From: a virus
DNA: 33,367 nucleotides
IMG/VR virus record: IMGVR_UViG_3300042260_000399
Location: 1 to 33,367 of that record
Strand: one strand, 5' to 3'
Under the pieces are notes generated by a model, which saw only the letters and a program-made list of their open reading frames with translations, was not told the DNA's origin and did not search any database. How positions within the stretch are numbered: position 1 is the first letter of the stretch; each line of letters opens with the position of its first letter. The position numbers and the translations under genes were made by a program. Positions 23,698-30,004 of this stretch are shown one piece after another.

Positions 23698-23906
23698 TTG
23701 TCTTCCGCCGCCGATTTCACCGGCAAGTGGTCGAAGGTGCCGCTGGTCTTGAGCACGAAGAGCTCCCAGAACGCTGGGTGCATACGGCGAGCGCCGGCTT
23801 CCCACTGTTGCCAGGTGCGAAGGCTCGAGTGAATGACGGTCGCCGCTTTGGTCTGAGTCAGGTTGTGCGCCTTGCGGACTGCGCGGATCTGTTCAGGTGT
23901 TGGCAT
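23694..23906 (-). CDS. HTH regulator (XRE/YdiL-like)
   Basis: 70 residues: PEQIRAVRKAHNLTQTKAAT followed by SLRTWQQWEAGARRMHPAFW. This is a helix-turn-helix of the XRE superfamily with the extra R-x-W-x-x-W-E-x-G recognition sequence. It overlaps the membrane gene by one base (TAATG) and the exonuclease by ATGA, so it is cotranscribed with the recombination genes and may regulate them. Confidence 0.82.
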   Translation of the reverse strand: MPTPEQIRAVRKAHNLTQTKAATVIHSSLRTWQQWEAGARRMHPAFWELFVLKTSGTFDHLPVKSAAEDK

Positions 23907-24088
23907 TAGCGGCGACGGCTCTTCTCGCGCTTGTCGATGCTGAAGGTCAGGACGACGCCAGCGAGTGTCCAGGCAGTCAGGATGACGTTAGCCAGCACTG
24001 GGTTGGTCTCTTGTAGTGACCAGAAGCCCTCGAGCATGGCGGCGACGGCGCTTGCAGCCGCGACGATGTAGATGATTGTGCGGATCAT
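23906..24088 (-). CDS. Small protein with two membrane segments
   Basis: 60 residues from the ATG at 24088. Residues 2-22 (IRTIIYIVAAASAVAAMLEG) and 31-50 (LANVILTAWTLAGVVLTFSI) form two hydrophobic helices, followed by a very basic tail (DKREKSRRR). The fold is holin-like or exclusion-protein-like, but the gene sits among recombination genes. A possible ribosome binding site (GAAAGAC) precedes it. The function is unknown. Confidence 0.75.
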   Translation of the reverse strand: MIRTIIYIVAAASAVAAMLEGFWSLQETNPVLANVILTAWTLAGVVLTFSIDKREKSRRR

Positions 24089-24104
24089 GGGAAGTGTCTT
24101 TCGG

Positions 24105-24521
24105 TTAGAACGTGGTTTCTTCGGTTGCCTGAGTGGCGGCGTTAGCCCAAGGGTCTGACGCTGGGGTGGTGGCTGGGCGCGGTGCGCTCTGGCCGTCGCG
24201 GATGACTGGTGCGACGCTGTCGGCATTGATCTCGTAGGCGGTGCGCTTCTCGCCGTCCTTGGTCTCGTAGTTGCGTTGTTTCAACGAGCCGGTGACGATG
24301 ACGCGCTGACCCTTCTTGAGCTCGTCCGCGATCTGCTCGGCTGCGAACCATGAGACGGCGTCCAAGTAGGTGGTGTCGCCGTCGACCCATTCGCCGGCTT
24401 CGTTCTTCTTGCGGTCGTTGCAGGCGACGGTGAAGTTGACGACGCCTTTGCCTGAGTTGGTAAAGCGCAGTTCTGGGTCGCGGACTAGGTTTCCGACGGC
24501 GGTGATGGTTGGTAGTGGCAT
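24105..24521 (-). CDS. ssb: Single-stranded DNA-binding protein
   Basis: 138 residues with a full OB fold: LPTITAVGNLVRDPELRFTN, then NFTVACNDRKK, WFAAEQIADELKKGQRVIVT and GSLKQRNYETKDG. The C-terminus is acidic but ends TEETTF rather than the usual DDDIPF. This suggests a modified contact with host SSB partners. An AAGGAAAC ribosome binding site precedes the ATG at 24521. It protects single strands during recombination and replication together with the YqaJ/Bet pair downstream. Confidence 0.95.
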   Translation of the reverse strand: MPLPTITAVGNLVRDPELRFTNSGKGVVNFTVACNDRKKNEAGEWVDGDTTYLDAVSWFAAEQIADELKKGQRVIVTGSLKQRNYETKDGEKRTAYEINADSVAPVIRDGQSAPRPATTPASDPWANAATQATEETTF

Positions 24522-24540
24522 GGGTTTGTTTCCTTATCTG

Positions 24541-24780
24541 TTAGTGGTGGTGATTGCCGTCAATGGTGATGTGCTTGCTGTCGCAGTCCCATTCACCGTA
24601 TGTGGCACGTCGGACAAGAGCTGCGCCCAGAGGTGCGTCAAATACCCGGCCCAGAGACGCATACACTCGCGTTTCGTTTCTGATGACTGCTCGAGCCTCG
24701 GCGATGGCCTCTACGGCGCTGGTCGCCCACACATAGAAGCCGCTGATGTTCGCAAATTTGACGAGGTAGTAGTTGTCCAT
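24541..24780 (-). CDS. Small early protein of unknown function
   Basis: 79 residues: MDNYYLVKFANISGFYVWAT then SAVEAIAEARAVIRNETRVY, and a C-terminus HITIDGNHHH. The N-terminal beta strand, helix and strand pattern with an AVEAIAEAR helix is common to small phage early proteins. AAGAGAGAAGAA precedes the ATG at 24780. No family is recognised. Confidence 0.7.
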   Translation of the reverse strand: MDNYYLVKFANISGFYVWATSAVEAIAEARAVIRNETRVYASLGRVFDAPLGAALVRRATYGEWDCDSKHITIDGNHHH

Positions 24781-24808
24781 TTGGTTCTTCTCTCTTGCTT
24801 GGCGTTGC

Positions 24809-24958
24809 TTAGATCTCGTTGATGCCCACGACGGTGATGTCGTTCATGCGGTTGGCGCTGATGAAGGCCATGAGGACTTCCTCGATTGCTTCGCCGGCGC
24901 GCAAGGTGATTTTGCGAATGGTGTTCTCTAGGTAGGTGATCTCGTAGTTGCGGTACAT
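24809..24958 (-). CDS. Small early protein of unknown function
   Basis: 49 residues from the ATG at 24958 (MYRNYEITYLENTIRKITLR), preceded by GAAAGG at a normal distance. The C-terminus is FISANRMNDITVVGINEI. A longer in-frame start at 25006 would remove the intergenic space that carries the ribosome binding site and a repeat motif, so I prefer the shorter form. It looks like a small beta-alpha-beta protein; no function is known. Confidence 0.65.
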   Translation of the reverse strand: MYRNYEITYLENTIRKITLRAGEAIEEVLMAFISANRMNDITVVGINEI

Positions 24959-24998
24959 GGTTCGTGCCTTTCGTTGCTGTTGCCTTGTAGTGACAACA

Positions 24999-25014
24999 TT
25001 ACGCACAACGAGCG
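24999..25014 (-). repeat. Shared motif CGCTCGTTGTGCGTAA (copy 1)
   Basis: This 16-base motif on the minus strand differs at one base from the plus-strand copy at 18416-18431. Both copies are outside genes. The motif has dyad-like ends (TTACG...CGTA), so a phage regulator may bind it. This copy lies in the leader of the 49-residue gene. Confidence 0.45.
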
Positions 25015-25017
25015 TAT

Positions 25018-25230
25018 TTACCTAATCGAACGACGAGCTGTTATCGAATCGTTATCAACATTGATTTCGATGGGTTTGGTGTCTCTCTGGATCAGGAAGA
25101 AGCGGTTATCGCCCGAGTGGACGATGGTTGCGTCTCGGCCTTCGTCCATGTGGCTTGCGATCCATGCGAGCAGACGGCGAGCGCCTTGGCGTCGGTAGTG
25201 GTTGCGGACTGATTTGCCTGGGGTGTTCAT
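25018..25230 (-). CDS. Small early protein of unknown function
   Basis: 70 residues: MNTPGKSVRNHYRRQGARRL then ASHMDEGRDATIVHSGDNRF and FLIQRDTKPIEINVDNDSIT. A basic helix is followed by a beta hairpin. ATGA overlap with the kinase-fusion gene fixes the frame. Its last codons contain the double GATAAC repeat described at 25041-25056. No function is recognised. Confidence 0.7.
   Translation of the reverse strand: MNTPGKSVRNHYRRQGARRLLAWIASHMDEGRDATIVHSGDNRFFLIQRDTKPIEINVDNDSITARRSIR
25041..25056. repeat. TTATCGAATCGTTATC repeat (copy 1)
   Basis: Two GTTATC units one helical turn apart, in the 3' end of the 70-residue gene. A copy with a single difference lies at 27778-27793 over the endolysin stop codon. 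The 10-bp phasing and rarity suggest protein-binding sites. Confidence 0.45.
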
Positions 25231-26135
25231 GCGTTTACAACTTTTGGTGCTGCGAGTGCGAACTCGACTTGCTTGTAGAGGTGAGAGAGGCTGTTGTCGT
25301 TGGTGATGCGCGCGTCGAACTCGTACTTGTCGAGTGCGTGCTCGCTTGGGTGAGCGTTGGCCGCTGAGATGCCTGGACGGTCGATGCGCCAGATCTCGCC
25401 ACCGATGGCTCTGATGGCTTCGGCTTCGTTTGGGAAGCGCACGTCGGTGAAGACAACCTTCGCGCCGTCTGGTATCTGACGCATGGCCTGATCGACCCAG
25501 AAGCTATCGCCGAACATGTCGCGCCCGACCTCGGTGCCGAAGCGTTGCATGAGCGGGCGCACGCGCTTGCTAGTGCTCTTCAGCATTTCCCAGCCGAAGT
25601 TGTCGACGGCGCTGCGTAGTGGCACTCCCTGGTAGTCATCCACGTCCACGTCTGGGTTGAGGCGGTAGAGAGCTTCGCGGATCTGATTAGCGAACGCGGC
25701 CTTCTCGTAGCCGTGTGCCTTGACGAGGAAGTCGCCGGCTGTGTCCTTGCCTGAGCGTGCGTAGCCAGATAGGCCGATGGCTCGGACGCGTGGCTTCAAG
25801 CGACCGTTGCGAAGGATGAGCAGTGGCAGACCGATGGCAGTTGCGACGTGCACCTCGAGGCGAGCGCCCTTTGAATCCTGCCAGCCTGGGAGCACGACGA
25901 GTGCGTCGACGTCCATGACTTGCGGCAGATCTCGCTTCATGTAGTAAGCCCAAGGGTGGTTCGGTCGTTCTGGTGATCCAGCTGCGGCCAGAGCTTCTTC
26001 GAGTGTGTCGCCGTCGTTGGTGGCTGGGTTGAGCACTTGATGCCCAAGGGCGCGAAGCTCGGCTTCGGCCTGAAAGAACGCTGGGTAGTTCCAATCTGGG
26101 ATCCCGGTCATTGGACCGGCGATGTATAGCTTCAT
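25227..26135 (-). CDS. DUF4406 domain fused to deoxynucleoside monophosphate kinase
   Basis: 302 residues. Residues 1-110 match DUF4406 (YIAGPMTGIPDWNYPAF, then VDALVVLPGWQDSKGARLEV), a relative of nucleoside 2-deoxyribosyltransferases. Residues 118-300 carry a P-loop (GLSGYARSGKDT at 121-132) and VVFTDVRFPNEAEAI of the T4 gp1-type deoxynucleoside monophosphate kinase family. The kinase would raise dNDP supply; the first domain may handle the same nucleotide pool, perhaps base exchange or a modified nucleotide. Fusion of the two makes a shared substrate likely, but this is inference. It shares ATGA overlaps with both neighbours. Confidence 0.87.
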   Translation of the reverse strand: MKLYIAGPMTGIPDWNYPAFFQAEAELRALGHQVLNPATNDGDTLEEALAAAGSPERPNHPWAYYMKRDLPQVMDVDALVVLPGWQDSKGARLEVHVATAIGLPLLILRNGRLKPRVRAIGLSGYARSGKDTAGDFLVKAHGYEKAAFANQIREALYRLNPDVDVDDYQGVPLRSAVDNFGWEMLKSTSKRVRPLMQRFGTEVGRDMFGDSFWVDQAMRQIPDGAKVVFTDVRFPNEAEAIRAIGGEIWRIDRPGISAANAHPSEHALDKYEFDARITNDNSLSHLYKQVEFALAAPKVVNA

Positions 26136-26425
26136 CGCTTCCTTTCGTTGATGAGCTTGTGCACTTGCTTGCTTGCGTGGACGGCTTTAGGGTCGCGTGC
26201 GCCTGCGAAGTGTCTGCCGGCGTGAAACATGATGTTGTCGCGCTTGCGCTGATCTATCGCGAGCTCTTGCTCAAGCTCTTTTCTGACCTCTCTTTTGAGT
26301 CTTTGTTTCTCTTGAGGCGGGGTGAGTTGAGGCGCGTGGCGTGGCGCTGGATTGCGCCATGAGGTGTCGTGGCGCTCTCGCTCGAGCTCTAAGAGCCAAA
26401 GCTTGGCTGGGCTGGTTCTAGGCAC
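26132..26425 (-). CDS. Charged coiled-coil small protein
   Basis: 97 residues starting at the GTG at 26425. The middle is a highly charged helix (PQEKQRLKREVRKELEQELA) likely to form a coiled coil. A motif FHAGRHFAGARDPKAVHASK follows. It overlaps the upstream gene by 37 bases, and I find no better start. It shares ATGA with the kinase-fusion gene. The function is unknown. Confidence 0.62.
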   Translation of the reverse strand: MPRTSPAKLWLLELERERHDTSWRNPAPRHAPQLTPPQEKQRLKREVRKELEQELAIDQRKRDNIMFHAGRHFAGARDPKAVHASKQVHKLINERKR

Positions 26426-26607
26426 AAGATCACCTTCTCTGCGTGCTTGTAGTCGGTGTCGAGCCAGAAGGCGACCTTGGTGCGGGCTTTGGTGTAGTCC
26501 TTGGCTGCCTTGGTGCGGACGGCTGGGTCTGGGTGAGAGATGCTGTCGATGTAAGCGTTGCGAGCGTCGCTGATGACGTCGCGGATGTCGGGTGGGAAGG
26601 CGTTCAT
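26389..26607 (-). CDS. Small helical protein
   Basis: 72 residues from the ATG at 26607: MNAFPPDIRDVISDARNAYI then DPAVRTKAAKDYTKARTKVA and FWLDTDYKHAEKVILCLEP. It is helical throughout. The start shares ATGA with the membrane gene upstream. A longer frame to 26946 has no supporting start. No family is recognised. Confidence 0.68.
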   Translation of the reverse strand: MNAFPPDIRDVISDARNAYIDSISHPDPAVRTKAAKDYTKARTKVAFWLDTDYKHAEKVILCLEPAQPSFGS

Positions 26608-26822
26608 TGAAGGTTGCCCATTGCCGTCTCGATGTCGTCCATGCGACGAGTGATCAGCGAGTTGACACCTGACTGCGCCCGGCTGACAGCGATGAGGCCG
26701 TTGACAGCGGCGCGGAGCTCTTTGATTTGTCGCAGCGCGTCCTTGATGACGACGCTTTGCAAGATGACGCCAGCGGCGAGAATGACGACGCCGATGGCAG
26801 CAAGGGTGTTGGGAAGGTTCAT
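26604..26822 (-). CDS. Small membrane protein with coiled coil
   Basis: 72 residues. Residues 6-26 (TLAAIGVVILAAGVILQSVV) form one membrane helix. A helix with heptad character follows (LRQIKELRAAVNGLIAVSRA). The topology resembles that of the 89-residue protein at 33015-33284 but reversed: anchor first. It follows a GAAAGAGAACC ribosome binding site. The role is unknown. Confidence 0.75.
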   Translation of the reverse strand: MNLPNTLAAIGVVILAAGVILQSVVIKDALRQIKELRAAVNGLIAVSRAQSGVNSLITRRMDDIETAMGNLQ

Positions 26823-26837
26823 TGGTTCTCTTTCGGG

Positions 26838-27140
26838 TTAGAACAGCTGGTCGCTGTTTCGTTGCTGGATGGATCCCCTGCGCCAGACTTGGTTGCCGGC
26901 CACGCCGTCGAACTCGGTCGACTCTGGCTTGAGCACGGCGAGGCATTCGGCGATGACGGGGCAGGTCTTGCAGTGGGCTAGGGCTTGGATGGCATCAGCG
27001 GTGCCAGGGATGGTGGTATCGAAGAGCTTCGGGTCGGCGTCCAGACAAGCGGCGTTGCTGTAAAGACGTCGGCTCATGATCACAAGCGGACCGACTAGAG
27101 CCGGGGTGGCGAAGTCCTCTGGGAAGTTAAGGGCGTTCAT
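26838..27140 (-). CDS. WhiB-family iron-sulfur transcription factor
   Basis: 100 residues. All four cluster cysteines are present: C32 (NAACLDADPKLFD), then C57-x2-C60-x5-C66 (HCKTCPVIAECL). The turn GVAGNQVWRR at 79-88 corresponds to the GVWGG signature of the family but is degenerate (W to A, G to N). WhiB proteins bind a 4Fe-4S cluster and the major sigma factor, and are restricted to actinobacteria and their phages. A phage copy could redirect host promoters or repress host whiB genes. The start lies one base after the RusA stop. Confidence 0.9.
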   Translation of the reverse strand: MNALNFPEDFATPALVGPLVIMSRRLYSNAACLDADPKLFDTTIPGTADAIQALAHCKTCPVIAECLAVLKPESTEFDGVAGNQVWRRGSIQQRNSDQLF

Positions 27141-27141
27141 C

Positions 27142-27615
27142 TCAGTTAGCTCGCGTCCATGTCTTGAGCCACTCGATGACCCGTTCTAGACGGCTGACCG
27201 AGCGGATAGTGATGACCGCGCCGGCTGGCTGATCTTCGGCTGTGTAGTCCTTGGCGACAATCAGGCGGCACACCTGCGCGTCATCGCCCCAGACCGAGCC
27301 TGACTGCGTGAGGCCGTCAAAGGTGGACCGCACGAGCTTGTCAAGGTCGGGCTTGACCGATGGCAGGTCGCGCTTCACGGTCTTTGGGCGTTGCAGGTAG
27401 AACTCGATGGCGACCGCGACGGCACCATTGACTTTGCCCCAACCTTGTTGGTTAGCTTGGATCGAGGCTTGCCATGCGACGGTGTCGCGCCAGTCGTAGA
27501 GCTTGGTGCCAGAGGCCTCGCGAAGGTAGATGGTTCCAAGCTTCGTGACGCCAGCAATCTTCGAGCCTTGCGGTGCCGGTGTGCCAGGAACGACTATGCG
27601 GATCTGTGTGTTCAC
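27142..27615 (-). CDS. rusA: RusA-type Holliday junction resolvase
   Basis: 157 residues. RusA hallmarks: PGTPAPQGSKIAG near 10-22, FYLQRPKT at 72-79, and the catalytic series D90 and D92 in KPDLDKLVRSTFDGL with D111 in WGDDAQV. The enzyme cuts four-way junctions, here to resolve branched replication or recombination intermediates before packaging. The GTG start at 27615 overlaps the small membrane gene (GTGA). Confidence 0.93.
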   Translation of the reverse strand: MNTQIRIVVPGTPAPQGSKIAGVTKLGTIYLREASGTKLYDWRDTVAWQASIQANQQGWGKVNGAVAVAIEFYLQRPKTVKRDLPSVKPDLDKLVRSTFDGLTQSGSVWGDDAQVCRLIVAKDYTAEDQPAGAVITIRSVSRLERVIEWLKTWTRAN

Positions 27616-27725
27616 TCTTCATCCCATGCGTCGTCTGAGGTGGCCACGCTGATGAAGGCGATGATGAGGATGGTGAGCGGCGTGCAGATCGCCCACCCAA
27701 CTAAAACGCCAAGCCAAAAGTTCAT
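27612..27725 (-). CDS. 37-residue single-span membrane protein after the endolysin
   Basis: MNFWLGVLVGWAICTPLTIL followed by IIAFISVATSDDAWDEE: one long hydrophobic span and an acidic tail. An AGGG sequence precedes the ATG. It overlaps RusA by GTGA. It lies just below the endolysin gene, so a holin-like or spanin-like role is possible, but such small membrane proteins also occur in phage early operons with no known job. Confidence 0.7.
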   Translation of the reverse strand: MNFWLGVLVGWAICTPLTILIIAFISVATSDDAWDEE

Positions 27726-27777
27726 GCTTCAACCCTGCCAGTGAATTGCGCTCGTTGAGTGTTGAAACGCCGCATCG

Positions 27778-27793
27778 TTATCGAACCGTTATC
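27778..27793. repeat. TTATCGAACCGTTATC repeat (copy 2)
   Basis: It is nearly identical to 25041-25056 (15 of 16 bases). It covers the endolysin stop codon and the start of the short gap before the membrane gene. Two GTTATC units lie 10 bp apart. Confidence 0.45.
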
Positions 27794-28280
27794 TGTTCGC
27801 CTTGCGCCAGACGAGCGGGTGTCGGAGCTTGAGCTTGCGCTTGGCCGCCGCGACGCTGGCTCGGCACCCTCTGAATTCGAAGTGCATGGCGTCTGGTCGC
27901 GACTGCCACGATCCACCCCATGTGAGCGAGCAGGCTTCGGCGACGCGGTTCGCGTAGGCGCGGTTGAACTGGAAGTCGCTGGACCCCATGACGTTGCGGA
28001 GTGCGTTGAGGTCGATTGCGAGACCCCAAGAGTGATAGGACTTGACGCCTGGATACCCGCGGATGTCTCGGTTCGCGTATGACCAGTCGTCCCGGACGCC
28101 TCGGTCAAGGTCATACTTACGGTCCATGAGCAACATGCAGGCTTTGAAGATCGGCACGAGCTCGGCTCGCACTCGCATCTCGACGCCGACGGCTGTGAAC
28201 ACTTTGATGTGGTCTCGGTAGTAGTCCGGGTTGTCTGGGTTTCCCCAGCCAAGGCGCATCTGCTCCAGCACCGTGGGCAT
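27789..28280 (-). CDS. M15-family peptidase, probable endolysin
   Basis: 163 residues, about the size of a single-domain lysin. The VanY/M15 zinc site is clear: H83 and D90 in SYHSWGLAID, and H133 in DAMHFEF, with WGGSW at 121-125. The N-terminus (LEQMRLGWGNPDNPDYYRDH) is helical. It probably cuts peptide cross-links of peptidoglycan. AGGGG precedes the ATG at 28280. There is no signal peptide, so it needs a holin. It lies within the early operon, far from the tail genes, which is unusual. Confidence 0.88.
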   Translation of the reverse strand: MPTVLEQMRLGWGNPDNPDYYRDHIKVFTAVGVEMRVRAELVPIFKACMLLMDRKYDLDRGVRDDWSYANRDIRGYPGVKSYHSWGLAIDLNALRNVMGSSDFQFNRAYANRVAEACSLTWGGSWQSRPDAMHFEFRGCRASVAAAKRKLKLRHPLVWRKANR

Positions 28281-28323
28281 GTCTGTTCCCCTTCGGTCGG
28301 TTTGGGGAATCGTGCGCTCGCGG

Positions 28324-28767
28324 TCACCATCGCTGGGTCTTCCCTCGGTGGCATCGACGGCACAGCATTTGCAGGTTGTCGCGGTGGTTGAGCTGCCCGA
28401 AGTCCTCAGAGCCTTGAGCCGAACTCAACGGCACGATGTGGTCGCACTCGAGTGGCAGATCTGACCGTCCGCATCGGTCACATCGACCGCCAGCACGCTT
28501 TCGAGCCGCTTCGCGTTCGCGTGGATAGTTCGGATCGCGGTAGCCGGCACGCCACGGTTGCTGGGCGTTGCGTCCTGCCTCAGTGCGCCGTCCGCCGTAT
28601 TCGGTCGGCTGATGTTCGGCGCAGTAGGGACGAAGCGACACGACGCCACAGATTCGGCACGAGGTTGGCAGTGCCCCCGATTGGTTTTTGTGGGCGTCGC
28701 AACGACTCGAGCCGTCGGTCACGCGTCGACCGCAGACCAGGCATGGCCTTCCGATGCGCCCGTTCAT
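28324..28767 (-). CDS. HNH endonuclease with N-terminal zinc ribbons
   Basis: 147 residues. It has two CxxC groups (PCLVCGRR and SCRICGVV) in the first 60 residues, then a complete HNH core: CDRCGRSDLPLECDHIVPLS and LQMLCRRCHRGKT. The basic linker REREAARKRAG precedes the nuclease. It could aid recombination or act as a free-standing homing nuclease. The start shares ATGA with the upstream regulator. Confidence 0.88.
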   Translation of the reverse strand: MNGRIGRPCLVCGRRVTDGSSRCDAHKNQSGALPTSCRICGVVSLRPYCAEHQPTEYGGRRTEAGRNAQQPWRAGYRDPNYPREREAARKRAGGRCDRCGRSDLPLECDHIVPLSSAQGSEDFGQLNHRDNLQMLCRRCHRGKTQRW

Positions 28768-29324
28768 TCGAGCTCGTCGTCTAGATCATCGAGAGCAAGC
28801 GCCGTCTGGGTGTTTGCCTTGCGCCGGCGAGCGCGTCTCGAGGCGTCTTGGCGTGCCTTCCAGAGCTCGCGCTGGGCGTCTGCCTCAGCTTGAGTCTCGC
28901 GGTGGGCGCGGGCGAGCATGTGCAGGTGGCAGACTTCGCAGAGTCCGGTGGCTTGGCGTCGGATTGGGCGGGTGGCGCAGCCTGGGCAAGTCGGCACGTC
29001 TGGATCCATGTAGTCGCGGATGCGCTGCTCGAGGTCTTCCATCCGCACCTTGCCGTCGATGATGTCCGTGTGGATCAGGCGCAGGCGATTTTCTTGCCAG
29101 GAGACGCCAGTCGGTTGACCTAGCACCAGGCCGCGGCGTTCGCCTTTGCGTCTGAGGCTGATGCGGTTCTTCTTGGCTTGCTTACGGACCGAGAACACCG
29201 ATCGCTCGAGCATGGCGGCTAGTTGCACCGCTCCGAGGTGGCTGTTCTCGCGCAGTGCCTGAAGCTCGCGTGATGTCCAAGGGCGTGTATTTAGACCCTC
29301 GTTTTGAGGCTCAATCGTGCTCAT
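28764..29324 (-). CDS. HTH and zinc-ribbon DNA-binding protein
   Basis: 186 residues from the ATG at 29324. The N-terminal part (RPWTSRELQALRENSHLGAV, then AAMLERSVFSVRKQAKK) resembles a SANT/GcrA-like HTH. A CPGCATRPI...LCEVCH zinc ribbon lies near 110-130, and the C-terminus is a charged helix. It shares ATGA with the initiator upstream and with the HNH gene downstream. It is likely a regulator or a partner in replication; neither is proved. Confidence 0.78.
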   Translation of the reverse strand: MSTIEPQNEGLNTRPWTSRELQALRENSHLGAVQLAAMLERSVFSVRKQAKKNRISLRRKGERRGLVLGQPTGVSWQENRLRLIHTDIIDGKVRMEDLEQRIRDYMDPDVPTCPGCATRPIRRQATGLCEVCHLHMLARAHRETQAEADAQRELWKARQDASRRARRRKANTQTALALDDLDDELE

Positions 29325-30004
29325 GCGCTGACCTTCCTTGGCCAGCAGTTCGGGCACTTGCCAACGCTCACATGGCCATCTGCGTCGGTGTAGGTCATCA
29401 TGCGGCTGTATGGATCCTTCTCGCCGAGAGGTTCACACTCGCCGCACCATTCGGGGATGATCGGTGGGGCTTCATTCGCTTGCTGGCATTTGGTGCAGTA
29501 AGCCTTCGCTCGTCGATGGCTGTTGCACGCCTTTGAGAGTTTTGAATTTCCCCCTCTGGGGGTTAGGGGGATATTCTTCTCGTTCTTCTTCTCGTTACTT
29601 TGTATAGGGTCCGGGAAACCGGGGTTCGGTAAACCGGGGTTCGGTAACTGAACCTCGGCGGCTTCGTTGTTGTTCACAGTTTCGTCGGCGTTGTCCACAG
29701 GTTGCAGACGTGGACGGTCGAACACAATCTGCACCGTCGACCATCGCCCAGTGGTTCTGTCCTGGCGTCGTTGCCGGTGGATGTATCCGGCTTCGACGAG
29801 CTCGGTGAGTGCCGTCAGGATTGCGGCTCGACCTTCCTTGCCTTCTTTAGCCAGTGATCGTGAGTCGGTGTGCCAGTCGTCAGGTCTCGAGAGGATTGTG
29901 ACGAGCAGACCGCGGGCGCGGAATGAGAGCGTCTGGTCGCGTAGCACTTCGTTGTCGAGTATGGTGAAGCCACGCTCTGGTCTTGGTCCGCGGACGATGG
30001 TCAT
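29321..30004 (-). CDS. Replication initiator-like winged-helix protein
   Basis: 227 residues. Residues 15-100 are a winged helix (LSFRARGLLVTILSRPDDWH, then AAILTALTELVEAGYIHRQR), matching phage replisome-organiser/helix-turn-helix domain proteins. Residues 120-145 hold a repeat-encoded LPNPGLPNPGFPDP and NEKKNEKN linker. The C-terminus is a Cys-rich zinc region (C160, C170, C173, CGEC at 187-190, CPNC at 217-220). It probably binds the origin inside its own gene and recruits host helicase. No phage helicase or polymerase is visible in the window, so this dependency is expected. Confidence 0.82.
   Translation of the reverse strand: MTIVRGPRPERGFTILDNEVLRDQTLSFRARGLLVTILSRPDDWHTDSRSLAKEGKEGRAAILTALTELVEAGYIHRQRRQDRTTGRWSTVQIVFDRPRLQPVDNADETVNNNEAAEVQLPNPGLPNPGFPDPIQSNEKKNEKNIPLTPRGGNSKLSKACNSHRRAKAYCTKCQQANEAPPIIPEWCGECEPLGEKDPYSRMMTYTDADGHVSVGKCPNCWPRKVSA
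29570..29650. other. Candidate replication origin: iterons plus polypurine tract inside the initiator gene
   Basis: Two perfect tandem copies of AAACCGGGGTTCGGT (29616-29630 and 29631-29645) and a third degenerate unit lie inside the initiator gene. An A-rich minus-strand polypurine stretch with a 12-bp tandem repeat (encoding NEKKNEKN, about 29572-29597) follows. Iterons next to an easily melted tract within the initiator gene are the arrangement of the lambda O gene. No replication assay data exist here, so this is a candidate. Confidence 0.55.

Noticed and set aside
27722-27775. A 17-codon frame (MRRFNTQRAQFTGRVEA) after the endolysin
   Set aside because: It shares ATGA with the membrane gene but lacks a ribosome binding site and is too short to judge.
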